DNA from: Baylisascaris procyonis
Taxonomy: Eukaryota; Nematoda; Chromadorea; Rhabditida; Ascarididae
NCBI GenBank assembly: GCA_037389465.1
Contig: JAZARR010000172.1
Span: 3,759,501-3,823,500 of the forward strand
Direction of reading: 5' to 3'
Length of the DNA: 64,000 nucleotides
Part shown: positions 1 through 11,900 of the stretch, in pieces
How the letters are laid out: each line of letters begins with the position of its first letter
Position numbering within the stretch: position 1 is the first letter of the stretch
Position numbers and translations under genes: made by a program
The notes under the pieces: model-generated
What the model was told of the DNA's origin: nothing
The model's input: only the letters and a program-made list of their open reading frames with translations
The model's database searches: none

Positions 1-110
1 TGTTTATATTTGTGTGCCATATTTCTCGAAGGGAAACCCGTTGAGCGGAAGTTTTCATTAGCAATTTAGATTCGTGAAGACTGTTTTCTTATATTTTTAT
101 TTTTATTTTT

Positions 111-145
111 TATTTTTTATTTATTTATTTATTTATTTATTTTCG
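111..145. repeat. (TTTA)n microsatellite
   Basis: Run of TTTA tetranucleotides after a T-rich stretch. Similar tracts occur at 1287-1338 and 28824-28874, so this is a recurrent simple repeat of the genome. Confidence 0.9.
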
Positions 146-1286
146 TTTTAAATTAGATTATTCAAAAGTCGATTAATATTTATGTTAGTTCATTTTTACT
201 ATATTTTTAGTATAAAAAAATTTTATTTATAATTGTATAATTGCTAATTAAGTCTACTGTTCTGTAGCAGTATTAAATTCAACTTGCATCCGTAAATGAA
301 TATTGAATTGACGTTTTTTTTAAACTGTTTCTTCGAGTGCCCTCTTTATTTTGTTATATATAACAAAGGTTTATTTGTTGAAATAAAATCACATAGAATA
401 TATAGCGTAAGATAAGAATTAATTGAAGTGATGAATGTTTACGATGCTGCCCCGCTTATTGATTCTGATTTAATCGATGTTTCCTTTAGTTAATCGATAT
501 TCGTGTTATATTTCTGTGTTATATTTTTTTATTTTTTTTATTATTGTAACACCATAAGAGAGCAAGCATATTGACCATTTAAGAGAAAAACGTTGCAAAT
601 AGGTGTTTTTTTGACTAAACTGACCGGAAATTATTCATTGAATCGCATTATTGGGGAAGAAAATGCAATTTAATTTGTGTTATTTTAGTAACAATCGGTT
701 ATCTCGAATGTTTGATTTAATTGTTTGAAATTAAAAAATTGTCTATTTGAATCTCGTGAGGGAGAAAAAGTCGAAAATGACGGAATATCCCATTAAACTG
801 CAAATTTAAATTTTTTTTTAATTTGTGAGCTAAAATTGTTCAAGTTTAAGTTTATTTAAATTTAAAGCTGTGAAACTATAATTTCCCTCTTGTAGATTTC
901 GGAGGATAAAAGAATCTTGTATTATTTTAGAAAAAAAAAAACGAGAAAAATTTAGCGAAGAAGATAGAAGGCAATTTGAGAAAATGATTAAAAGCTATTT
1001 CTTGAAAAAAATCTGTTCGCGACACGCATTTAATCCGACGCAAAAGGGGAATAGCCATTCTTTAAAGAAGCGTCTATAAAGCTGCTTTTTTTTTGTTCTC
1101 TCCTTAGTGAATAAAGCCATATGTATTTGGGATGATAGCGTTTCGTCATGTAATGTGCTACTTTAACCGTTGCACTAATTCCTTTATCTTTTCTAATCTA
1201 CTATTTGAGTCTTTATTCCGCAGAATTTTTAATCATTCTACAATAAAATAGTAGGTATTTTATTATTAATATGTAGAAATATTTAC

Positions 1287-1289
1287 TAT

Positions 1290-1336
<47 letters not shown>

Positions 1337-1338
1337 TT
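1287..1338. repeat. (TTTA)n microsatellite
   Basis: About thirteen TTTA units in an uninterrupted array. Confidence 0.95.
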
Positions 1339-2535
1339 ATATGATATGATTTTAATTGCATAAATTGTTTAATTAATGGTATAAATGAGTGAGGTATATG
1401 TTCTAAAAAAGAAAAAGAAAAGAAATTTGTGATCGAGAAAAGATTTGAACTGTACTTAAGTACCGAAACTGTACCAAATTGGCCAGTATTCTAAAATCTA
1501 GAAAGATAAGGCTGATGGGTTTATAATTTTTATTATTATCACTTGGATTCTTCATCCATATGGAGATAATAGTTGCATTTATGCAAATTTTTCGGGATTT
1601 ATCGTTGTTAAAATTCACCTTTAAGAAAGGGTTCAGTATATGCATGGCAGAGAAATATGATTTTGAAGTTTGCTTTAAAGAAATTGATTCTGGTTTTCCT
1701 GATGTTCTATAGCAGCTATGGATCTTCACTATGCCCGGAAATATTTTAATTGAGTTGTAAATTTATTTTCAAGGAAAAGGTAATATTGTTTGTTTTTGAG
1801 CCTCCTAAAATAATCCCATTTCATGAAAAATTCAATTTAATTCCGATTTTTAACTGAAAAATTTTTTGGAATTTGATTAAAAATTTCAAAATTTCGGCCA
1901 AATAGAAACGGTTGTTCGCATTATTTTTTTTTTTTTTTATCGGTCATCGCTAGCCGATCGTTTGGGCAATAAGATCGATTTGCTTGTCTTGAAATTAATA
2001 GTGGAAAATCTCGGCGTTGGTTTTATTGCTTCTTTTCTTCATTGCTTATAAATTATCCTCATAGTTTAATCTTCAATTTTGCATTTACGTCTCATATTTT
2101 TGGAGTTCATCTCAACGATAAGGGTGAATATAAGATAAGAGTGCATCAATTAATGCATCCTTCTCAAGGATTATTCGATAATCCAAATTTTCGACATCAT
2201 TTTCGACATAATCTATTTTAGTTGTTCTTTATTAGTGAGGGGAATTCTTATACTAATTGAGTTTTTACTTTAACAAGCTAATGAGGTGTATTCTGAGTTG
2301 ATGGGAGATTATCTTAAGTGGCATTATTTTTTTTTGAATGACTAATTTAGATAATTTTTTACAATATTTGTAAAAAATATGTGTACAATTTAAAAAAAAA
2401 ATTTTTTTTAGAAAAATATATTTATATTTGAAATTTCAAAATCATATATCAAATAGTTAGCGGCATAGCGTTATTGTCTGCTAATTGTTCGTATGCTTTA
2501 ACTGATGAATTTTACTGTCCCTTTATTTATTTATT

Positions 2536-2799
2536 TCAAAGAACACAGTATTCATTACGAATAAATGTCTCTTCATATCGCTTCCACCTGCTCTGACCCA
2601 ATGCCTTTCTGGTCCACTTGGCTCCTGTGGTCTTTAGGTCGGCCTGTCCTTGTAGATCGGTTGCGTGAAGGTTAGGGCCTAGGCTCGTCTCCTGCCCGTC
2701 GGATGCTGACAAGCCGATTCGCCGTCGTTCCTCATATGACTGTCGCGACTTGTTCCGCCACACTTGTCCCAATAAAGGGTCACTTTCTAGCTGGTTCAT
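2536..2799 (-). CDS. GC-rich candidate exon, unrecognised
   Basis: An 87-codon frame that begins with ATG (Met-Asn-Gln-Leu) and is clearly richer in G+C than the surrounding DNA. The inferred peptide is polar and basic, with many Arg, Lys, Gln and Ser residues, no hydrophobic segment and no motif I recognise. A possible donor (AG followed by GTGGAAGC) lies near the 3' end, so this could be a first exon of a minus-strand gene, but I found no partner exon downstream. It could also be a conserved non-coding island or an old insertion. Low confidence. Confidence 0.2.
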   Translation of the reverse strand: MNQLESDPLLGQVWRNKSRQSYEERRRIGLSASDGQETSLGPNLHATDLQGQADLKTTGAKWTRKALGQSRWKRYEETFIRNEYCVL

Positions 2800-5648
2800 T
2801 TAATTGAGACATTGAAATTAACAGATGGCTGTTATTTGTAGTATATTTCTACTTACATGCACGTCGTTCATTTCAAGAAGTCGTTCATGGATGAGTTTTT
2901 ATTCATCTTTATAAAATTTTTCATAAAATACCCTTATTACTCGTCTACTACTTTTGATTTTTTGTTTTGAATTTTTTTTACTACGATCTGAGATAACTAA
3001 ATCGGAAATTGCAAAGTGAATTAAATCAATGAAAATTATGAATTTTAAATTTAGTTTCGATAATTTACAATGTTATTAGGCAATCGCTCATAGGTGACAT
3101 AATCGCTCTTGCCTATACTCTTTATGACTTTCATTTATCCCTTTTTTTTTTTTCTTCTGCATTTGCAACATTCATTGTCATATTTCTTAAATTTATGTGA
3201 ATTAAATGTAAGAATAATATTATCTGTTGATATTGTTTGCAAATTATGTCCAATTTTGATAGCCCATAGAAAAGAGCTTCTAATGTTCTTTCTTTGTTTT
3301 TTTTTTTTTTTTTTTACCATTGTTGGGGGTCTACCCGTTTTACTTATATAAATGATAGAAACACAAGGAATATATACGTTTGTAGAGTAAATTTTCTAAC
3401 AAATTTGAGATGTTACAAAAATTGATGTTGGCAGTTTTTTATTTTTATTTTTTTTTAAATATTTCCTTTGAAAGATTTTTTTTTTTTTTCAGCACTGATT
3501 TTATCAGAGGCAAAATTTTCAAAGTTATTAATATTTGTCTCTTTTTTTTTAAAGAATTCTCTATTCATCTCGGATCGGTTGCTTTCTTCAAAAAAAAAGT
3601 AAAAAATAAAAAATAAAATAAAATTTAAACATTTGCTCAAATTTATACACTGCTAAGATGGGAGTGTTGGTTGCTCTTTTTAAAACATTTTTTTTTTTGC
3701 CCTTTATTGGCATTGATATATGAATGTGAATATATAATTTTGCGGTTTGATTTGGGAGAGGAAGCCAATCGAGGCTTATTGTGTTCTTTTCCGTGAAAAC
3801 AGTATCTGCTTATTGCCTTAATTGTGTGGCAAATGAGCCGATTATCGCTTATTAACTCTTCAAATTTGCAAAAATTTTTCAATGTTCCACAAAATTTGTT
3901 CCATTTATGCTGACGCGGAAATTTTTTTGAGTTGAAAAATTCTATGCATATATGGATATGCTTATATATGAGCACTTAGTCAAAGATATATCATATTTCT
4001 ACCTGGCGGAATAAATAAACTTTTTAATATTGTTCGTGAAAACGAATTCATATTACCTTTACGTAGAGAAAATTTAAAGCTTACGCCCTCACTCCTATCC
4101 TTATTTTCACCCCTTTCTCACCTCAGCTCTTTATTGCTTAAAAATTGTAATATTTCCTAACCGTTGTTGATGATTCAGCATATATTTCTTAAAATGTTTT
4201 GTTTAGTAGCTCAAAATTTTCTGAAAGTATATAACCAACTTTATGAGACTCTTCTATCAATTTGTCATCTGAATTTAAACTTAATCTTTGATATGATTAC
4301 ATGGTGCTCGTGTAGGTAGATTTCGTTAGCGTTAAATTTTGCTCACTCTGTTCTAGTTAACCTCACTTCATTGTGGCGACTATTTTCAGTGTTTAGTTTC
4401 AGTTATTTTGAAATACAAATGGAGTGTTTTATTGACAAAGTATTTAAAATATATAAGTGACATATTTGCTGGATGGTTTAAAGGTTATGAGAAATAATCG
4501 GTGAAGGATGAAACTTTATGCAAATTTTTAATCGTTTACTTTCACGTCATAAAAATTTCAAGAATGATATATTTTTATCTCGAGAGAGATTATATTATTA
4601 AAAAACATTCATCTATAACGGCAATATTTGATGAAACATAATTGAAACGAGAACGGAAGTATTACATCGGAAAGGAATGAGATATTTGCGCTTTGGGATT
4701 GAATGATAGATAACTTTTCAAGCGGCGCATTGCTTCTTTTTTTATTTTTTTATTTTTAATTTTTAACGCTTCATGCATTATTCTGCTAGTGAAACTCTAT
4801 GAGACTTTCGAATAAATTGACGACGAAAATTTAGCAATACGGCAGTCAAATTGGTTTTTTTTTAAATTGTCGACCAATCCGATCGTTACGAATATTTCCA
4901 TTTTTTTTTTTTTTTAATGAGGATTTGAGAGGAAATATACAAAGGGCGAATGGGTTAATTACAATTTTGAGAGTAGAGTTTTTCATGTATTTGGGAATCG
5001 CGCTCACTTCACATTTTTCTAGGAGAGATGACCTACCTTGTGCCTCTATGCTGATAGATAACCAGCAGATGTCCCTCTCGTGGGGGGGGGGTACTTTGTC
5101 TTAGTAATGAATAAATCTCTCATTGTTTAGGGAAATGATGTGAAAAGTAAATCTTATTTAGAAATGATGCGCCTTTTAAATATGAGTCTCCATTAGTGCA
5201 TGTTAATTTAATGATTATTTTGATGGTTTATGATGTACATTGAAGGATTCATTAAATTAAATTTTTCATTAGATGTCTATCTTGCCGTGCGATTAAACAA
5301 GAATATGAAGCACCGATGTGTCGCATATGAAGGTAGTCTTTTCAGGTCATTAAATTTTTATTTTTTTAATTCAGGAATTAAAAAATGAAAAATAGAACAA
5401 CTGAAGGGGTTCAGCGACACCTATAGCTTCAACGTTTACACCACTCATGTTAGCATTTGGGTTAAGGCGAGAGGGAATAGAAGAGTAAATGATATTTAAT
5501 ATGATAGAGCAATAAGTGAATGGAATTAGGGCTCTACTTTTTTTATAAATCTTCCCATTTCCCATATTCGTAATAGAAGTATTGCCAATGCAAATAGTGG
5601 GATGTAAATTACGAGATATGATTGTAAAGTTATAAAGGAAGTTAAAGC

Positions 5649-5867
5649 TTGAGAGAGATGCAATGGAATAAAGATAAGCGAATTGCTAGCGATGTGTTGA
5701 AAGACGAATGTGCCTGCGTGAACGAAAAAGTGATAATTTTCTACGAACATATCAGTGTGCCCATTCTCCCTCGGGTCAATGCATTTTTGACTCTAGCACA
5801 TATATCCCGCTTAAGGAATCGCATCGAATATCTCATCGATCAAACATTCAACGAGTTGCTTCACTGA
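5649..5867 (+). CDS. Weak open frame, unrecognised
   Basis: A 72-codon frame with balanced codon use, ending in TGA at 5865-5867, with a mixed acidic/hydrophobic C-terminal half that reads like a folded protein. There is no TTTCAG-type acceptor just before it and no obvious upstream exon, and the opposite strand is also open (about 5526-5750, hydrophobic). It may be the last exon of an unseen gene, a decayed copy, or chance. Confidence 0.18.
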   Translation: MREMQWNKDKRIASDVLKDECACVNEKVIIFYEHISVPILPRVNAFLTLAHISRLRNRIEYLIDQTFNELLH

Positions 5868-6770
5868 GGATAAAAGGTTTTTGGTGAATCGTCGACTGGA
5901 TTGGAAACTTTCTTCTTTTTACGATTTGAATAATATTATTTTATTTTAGATATTTTTATATTGTTTCCAATATTTAATCAGAAAAGTAATTTTAATTATA
6001 ATATAAAAAGTGAATATTGAAAGTGGCTAGAGCATATGAAATTCGAAATAATTACGTAAAGCTTTCCTTGTTGATTAAATTTTTTTTTTTTTTTTTGCAT
6101 TTCCAACGATCGTGGTATCATTCATATGCCTGAGTCATTTCTAGAGTCGCATTTAATGATCCATTGCTTGTACTACTTAAATTTGTTGTGGATCTCTAAC
6201 CCGCCTAGATTGAATATAGATTTAAGAAGCAAGCCGATTCTATGGCATCGAGATCTATGTTCAGGTCAATCGTTGATCTGTCTCTGATATATGTAGTCCG
6301 TGAACTGTACCTCACTTTAATTGTCTTTTTGGAATATGAACAATTTTTTTTTTCGAGTTGAAATGAGTATATTGCTGATGTTTGTCTTAGTTAAGTGTTC
6401 ATTAATTCGGCGCTTAATGAAGGGCGATCTGTGAATATATTTTCTAAGTTTTTCCCAAAATTATGCTTATGTTGATGGAAACAGATTTGGCCGTGATTAG
6501 TGATGATGTTTGGGGAGCTTATCATCTGTTAAACAATCGCTCTTTTGCATATGGAAATGTTATTATTATGGATTGTCGATAATCATTTGTTGTGTCATAC
6601 AACCTCGTATAGCACAGGTCTTGCTCATTATGAGCGCTTTATATAGACTGGATACGGGAACGTTAAGGAATGCTTGTGTTATATGAATTTTGGTGGATGT
6701 TTTATATAAAAAATCTGTTTAGGGGCGCTGGAGGAATGATGAGAGAGTCTTATTTGTGGACTAGGCTCGG

Positions 6771-6772
<2 letters not shown>

Positions 6773-6849
<77 letters not shown>
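6773..6849. repeat. (TA)n microsatellite
   Basis: Uninterrupted TA dinucleotides for about 77 bp. The open frame that crosses it is only an artefact of the repeat. Confidence 0.97.
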
Positions 6850-6853
<4 letters not shown>

Positions 6854-7809
6854 TTATATTTATATTTATATTGTATATTTTATATTACTGGCGGCTTATA
6901 TGTATATTTTTATATTTATGTATTGCTGAGAGGGAGAGTAAGTCGAGAATTTGCCTTATTAGGGGCACTTGGCTCTCGATTCGTCGCAAACGAAATTATC
7001 CACCCGAGCAGTCGCCCAATCGTATGCCATCAGTAGCACTCAGCCAACCCGTCGAACGAACATCCCTTCCAAGAGGCATCTCTTCCTCCTTGTGCACACT
7101 CCTTGGGAGCCTAATCGACCTAAACCTTCCGTCATTTTTCTAATTTCGTTCAACTTGCGCCTCTTCCCTACCATATTTGAAGAATTGTAAGATTGACATT
7201 TTCTGATAGAGAAATTTGAGTTTAAATAATCAAATTATTATTTATGAATAGTAAAAAAATATCTAAACCATATACTCACTAAAAAAAAAAGATAGAAGAA
7301 TTCATCGTTTCTATCATAGTTCTTCTAAAATTGATCGGATGCTGTGTTCGTTTCGATGCAAAATTCTTTGAGATTCTTTAATTGCCTTCTTTTGCATTCT
7401 CCATAGTTGATAGTAAAAGGTTATATGAATTTGTGACAACAATTATTATAAATTTCATTTCGAACGGAAATTCTCAATACTCTCTGAAAGTGAATTTTTT
7501 TTGCGTAGAATTAATTATTAGATATGCACTTTGCTTCTTGCGCGATAAAATTGCCTTTATAGAAGCTTAATTAACTAAAATTGTCTCATTTCTGATGTGA
7601 TCAACACTGTCCTTCTCTGAAGAAGCTTTTGGCCTGTGAGATTAATAGAAAGGAAAGACTTGAGGCAGAGAGGGGAGAGGGGAAACTACTCGCCTTTAAG
7701 TAGCCACGATACCTGTAACTTTCTTTTGGTAAGTTTTTGGTACTGAATCATTTCCCAGGTAAGTAAAGTATGGAATTTTTCAGGCTAAAAAAGGAATTTT
7801 TTTTTTTGC

Positions 7810-7811
<2 letters not shown>

Positions 7812-7854
<43 letters not shown>
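7812..7854. repeat. (AT)n microsatellite
   Basis: About 21 AT units preceded by a T-tract. Confidence 0.95.
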
Positions 7855-7857
<3 letters not shown>

Positions 7858-8184
7858 ACTTTCCCATATGTTACGCTTATTGTATATATTTCAAAATGCG
7901 TATCTTAGTACACCATTGTGACACAGTTTTATTGTAAAATGTAGTTTTGCATAAGCATAAAAATTCCAGTAAGATATTTTTGTTGAATCCGGTGCTGATG
8001 GCAGGTATCTAAAAGGGAAGAATTCTTTTCTTGCAAGAAGGAAGAGTTTGGGGGACTAGTGGACTTTATTTGGCGTTCATACGTTTAGGTTCATTGTTCT
8101 TTAAATATGCTTGCTAATCAGGTAATAATTCCTTACGCATCATTAGACGTGCCATTATGAATGCGCATCGTTCGTTTGATGTTT

Positions 8185-8235
8185 TTGTCTGTCTGTTTGT
8201 CTATCTGTCTGTCTGTCTGTTTGTCTGTCTATCTG
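8185..8235. repeat. (GTCT)n microsatellite, imperfect
   Basis: GTCT/GTTT/ATCT tetranucleotides in tandem, roughly twelve units with a few substitutions. Confidence 0.9.
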
Positions 8236-8984
8236 TTGTTGTCCAGTGTGCAATTAATATTTGATTGCTTTGAAGTGCACGTTGATTAAATGATGGGGTG
8301 CATTGAACGTGCAATGTAATTCTACGCTCTCAATACTCTCAATGAATGTCTGAATGCAAAATTATCTTCTTGCAGCAAGATTGCTTGAAATGTTGGAAAG
8401 AAATTAATGTATGCTTGTTTTTCTTTTTTTTAAGCGATAAATTTTTCATTAAATTATTTCCGGTGATTTTTATGTGCAAAGATCATGCTTATATTTTATT
8501 ATTCATAAAAAGTTTATTACTAAAATTATTTTTATGTTAGTTATTTACCTAGTCGCTATAGTAATATGTTTAATGTGATTGATTTTTAAGATAATATCGG
8601 TTTTATTTATTTGTAAGATGTTTTTGCAGTTTTCTATTCATTTAAGTAATATTTGAGACGATATAAAGCAAAGTTCATTAGCAGCAATTTACAAATTGAC
8701 TTGGATGGAGCATAAAGTTTCTGAGATTAGCAATTCGGGATGCCTAAAACCATGCTCGGTAATTTTTCCCAACTTTTTTTCCTTTCATATTTGTCGTCTT
8801 CTATAGTCGTGGTTCAATCTTTTATTTGATGATTGAAAGCGATTCGCTTATCATTACGATTTTGGCTTCATTTATAGTTTTTCATATATTTTTCCGCAGT
8901 GATTTTATGAAATTTATTGCTAACTACTTGATTATGTGTCGAATTTTTATTTTTATTTGTTTATTAATATAAATTAAATTTAAG

Positions 8985-11900
8985 GAACGCGTGGAAAGAA
9001 TTGGGTGATTTAAGTGCTTCGGGTGCGATGTCAGCATTTGTGTCGCTTCTCGACACTGTATGCCCTCCATTTAGGGATTTCGTCGGTGAACATATCCAAA
9101 CACAAAGGAAACTCGCGCAGAGGTTCGTTATTCACTTTAGATTATTATTGGTGTCGCTAAGTTGGAACGAAAATTTGCATGAAAGTATTGAGGAAACATA
9201 ATTCTGTTGCGCAATAAAAGTTGAACTTTTTTTTTTCTTTTTGTAGACGGGCGAATTATAGCATAAAAGCTACCGAGTAAGATTGCAAACTATATTACGG
9301 CGATTGTAATTATCGCATTATATACATGATTACCGTAACATTTACACTATAACCCCACCACACCAACCTTGCCCTTGTTCGTTCAGTTGGGACATTATAA
9401 ATCCTCCATTCGGTCAGATCCATCGTTAACTCTCCTCCATTCAGTCAGATCCATCGATTGATGAAGTCGTGCTCGTTCGCAAATTCTTAGTCGTTTAAAA
9501 AATGGATTCTTGCAAGCAAAAAAGCGAGGAACCTAGAAATATTAACAATTAGAGTCTAACGTCATATTGATGCGTTTCTGGATAATAGCGATATGGAATT
9601 CCCGGAAGATAGGTTCGGTTTCAGTTCCGATATATGCTCTCCCAGTAATATCAGCTTATCTCAGTGCATATATGCGAGAGATGGCAAAGATATCTTATCT
9701 ATAGTTTTTCTTTTTGTTTAATCAATTTCATGTTTGATGCTATTTCGTTTATTGCGACTTTTGAGGGAAAAGATAATTGACCACCCATAATTAATGTTAT
9801 TATTTTTTAAGAAATAGATGAAGTGTTGTTTGTTTATGAAATGTTTCCTAATTGTATTTCATATTCGATATTTTTGCGGGAGTTAATTTTTACTTACTTA
9901 TTGCTATATTGAGCTATGATTTTTCTTTGCCTTTAAATTTTTCTTGGTATAATACTCAATATACCATTATACCAGACACGGTATAGTACAATTAATGTTG
10001 ACGTTTGGTTGAGATGATTTAATAATGTAGTATTTTATTATGCCTAATTGCGACATAACCATAGCGTAACAAGCTGAAGATCGTTATGTAAAACATTTTA
10101 TCATACGCTATAAAAGTATGCATGCACAATCACCGCATTTATTTATATAGTCGGGAAAATCTAGGCCTGAATACCTGAATAGATCTTTATTAGATGAATA
10201 TCCAGAAATGAAAGATTTTTTAAGTGGGAATAATTCGAGACAAGCGTTGATTGTTTGGCTTTAGAGATTTTTTTTTTTTTTTTTGATGAGCTCGAATCTT
10301 GCGAATTAATGTGATATTGCCTTGAGCAGGAATGTTGAAGGCGATATCAATAGCCTAGAGGTTGGGATGGGATATTCGATTACACGTTTTAACATAGAAC
10401 ATACAGTATATGGCCGCAAAAATGTTGCAGACATACTTAAGATGTGCTCTCTAATGCACTCATGCAAAGAAAGATGATCGGTTTCTTCGATATAGATGGA
10501 TTCATATGCGCAATATTAAATAAAATAAAGAATATTTGTTGGAATGTGAGGGTGACAGACATTTCGAACGACAAACTTCAGACAAATAGCTTGTATGAAG
10601 GATAGATAATAGATTTCATTCATTTGTAGCATTGTCGGTCATGCAATCGTTTGCGAACAAAAAATTTATTGTTGTATTGTGGCATTTCCAGAATTTTAGC
10701 TAGTTTATTATGTGAATTTGTTGCACTCTTTGATATATTATTAAAACGATAGAATATTTAAGTGTATGAATAGTAATAAATCATAAAATATTTTATAGAA
10801 AATAAAGGCTTCGTTATTTATAATTGGGATAGGCAAATTGTTCATATGAGGTGAATCATTGAAATGAAATGTGAAGGTGTATTTGTTCTTTTATTTAATG
10901 TATAGGTAATGTGCTGCTATTTATAGCCGGTGGGCGCAGAAATTTGGATTATTGTTTCTTCTAATTCTATATTTGAATACTTTTTTTTTTTTGTCAAAAT
11001 TCGATAGTTTTTTGCAAGTGAAGTTTTTTTTGTTTTTGTTTTTTTTTTTTTTTTTTTTTTTTTTTGATCATCTGTTGTATTCAAGAAATATACATGAATG
11101 GTTTTCTTCATTTTCTTTCACCGATTTTTATCTTTATTAGTATTTTTTATTCGTATTATCACGTTCTGTGGCTGAATTTGGCAATATTTTTTGTCGTTTT
11201 TTTCACATTCTATGGCCCAATTTGGCGAAGTTTTGCGTCCTTTTTTTCGTATTTTATGGAATAGTTTGGCAATATTTTTGGCTTAATATTAACTCGATTT
11301 TTTACTTCGCTTAGCGCATTCCTATATATATTACAAACTAAGAAATTTTACATAAATGTTACTATTACTTGCAAATTACAGAAGACATAAATGCAGTTTT
11401 CTTATTGGTGTCGTTATTATTATTTTTATCACTTGCAAACGTTACATAATAGAAATGATAAGACCCAAAGCTCTGAGGGTTCTTTTTTTTGTTTATTCGT
11501 ATTTAATGACGATGGGCTCATGGTTATTAAAGATTGGTGATGCTACCATGTTAAATTGTGATATGTGAGGGAAACAGTTGGTGAAACGAAATGGCTAGTC
11601 TAGAAGGCAGATGGCTGTGCCAAATCAATATAGAGAACTGCTCTTCGCATGAAGCCATCTAGGCGGTGTGCGCTCTATGCTTGCGCTCATTGAGGTATAT
11701 GGATGCTAGAGGCACTTTATTGTTTGATGTGTGCGCTTGTATGAGTCTAGTTTGCGGGTAGCTTGTTGCTTGCACGAGCTAGGCATGTTGCTTGGTATCT
11801 TGTTGCTCGAGCTATGAGATGAGATTTAACTTCTACCGCAGATGTTTATGAACTTTCAAGTCGAGTGCTGTAATACTGTTTATAAGTAAAAGCTGCCTAA

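Larger units (their letters stand above)
1..8984. other. 5' flank / probable upstream intron of ACBD3, no confident gene
   Basis: A+T-rich sequence full of T-tracts and microsatellites. The first recognisable ACBD3 exon starts at 8985 in the middle of the acyl-CoA-binding domain, so earlier exons must lie upstream; I looked for the missing domain part on the + strand here and did not find it. Two GC-richer patches (about 2590-2800 and 6950-7190) and two weak open frames (2536-2799 minus, 5649-5867 plus) stand out and are listed separately. Everything else looks like intron or intergenic DNA. Confidence 0.5.

Noticed and set aside
3109..3640. Overlapping Phe-rich frames on both strands
   Set aside because: They arise from T-tracts read as Phe or Lys; no coding signal.
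6670..7143. 157-codon + frame
   Set aside because: Its middle is the (TA)n tract read as Tyr-Ile repeats; only the GC-rich tail is of interest and is reported separately.
7980..8090. Short + frame after GATGGCAG (starts VSKREEFF)
   Set aside because: Only 28 codons to a stop, no phase partner and no similarity to ACBD3.
8346..8540. Good acceptor (TTCTTGCAG) followed by a short frame that might have been the missing ACBP exon
   Set aside because: The peptide does not resemble the acyl-CoA-binding domain and quickly becomes T-tract-derived Phe runs.
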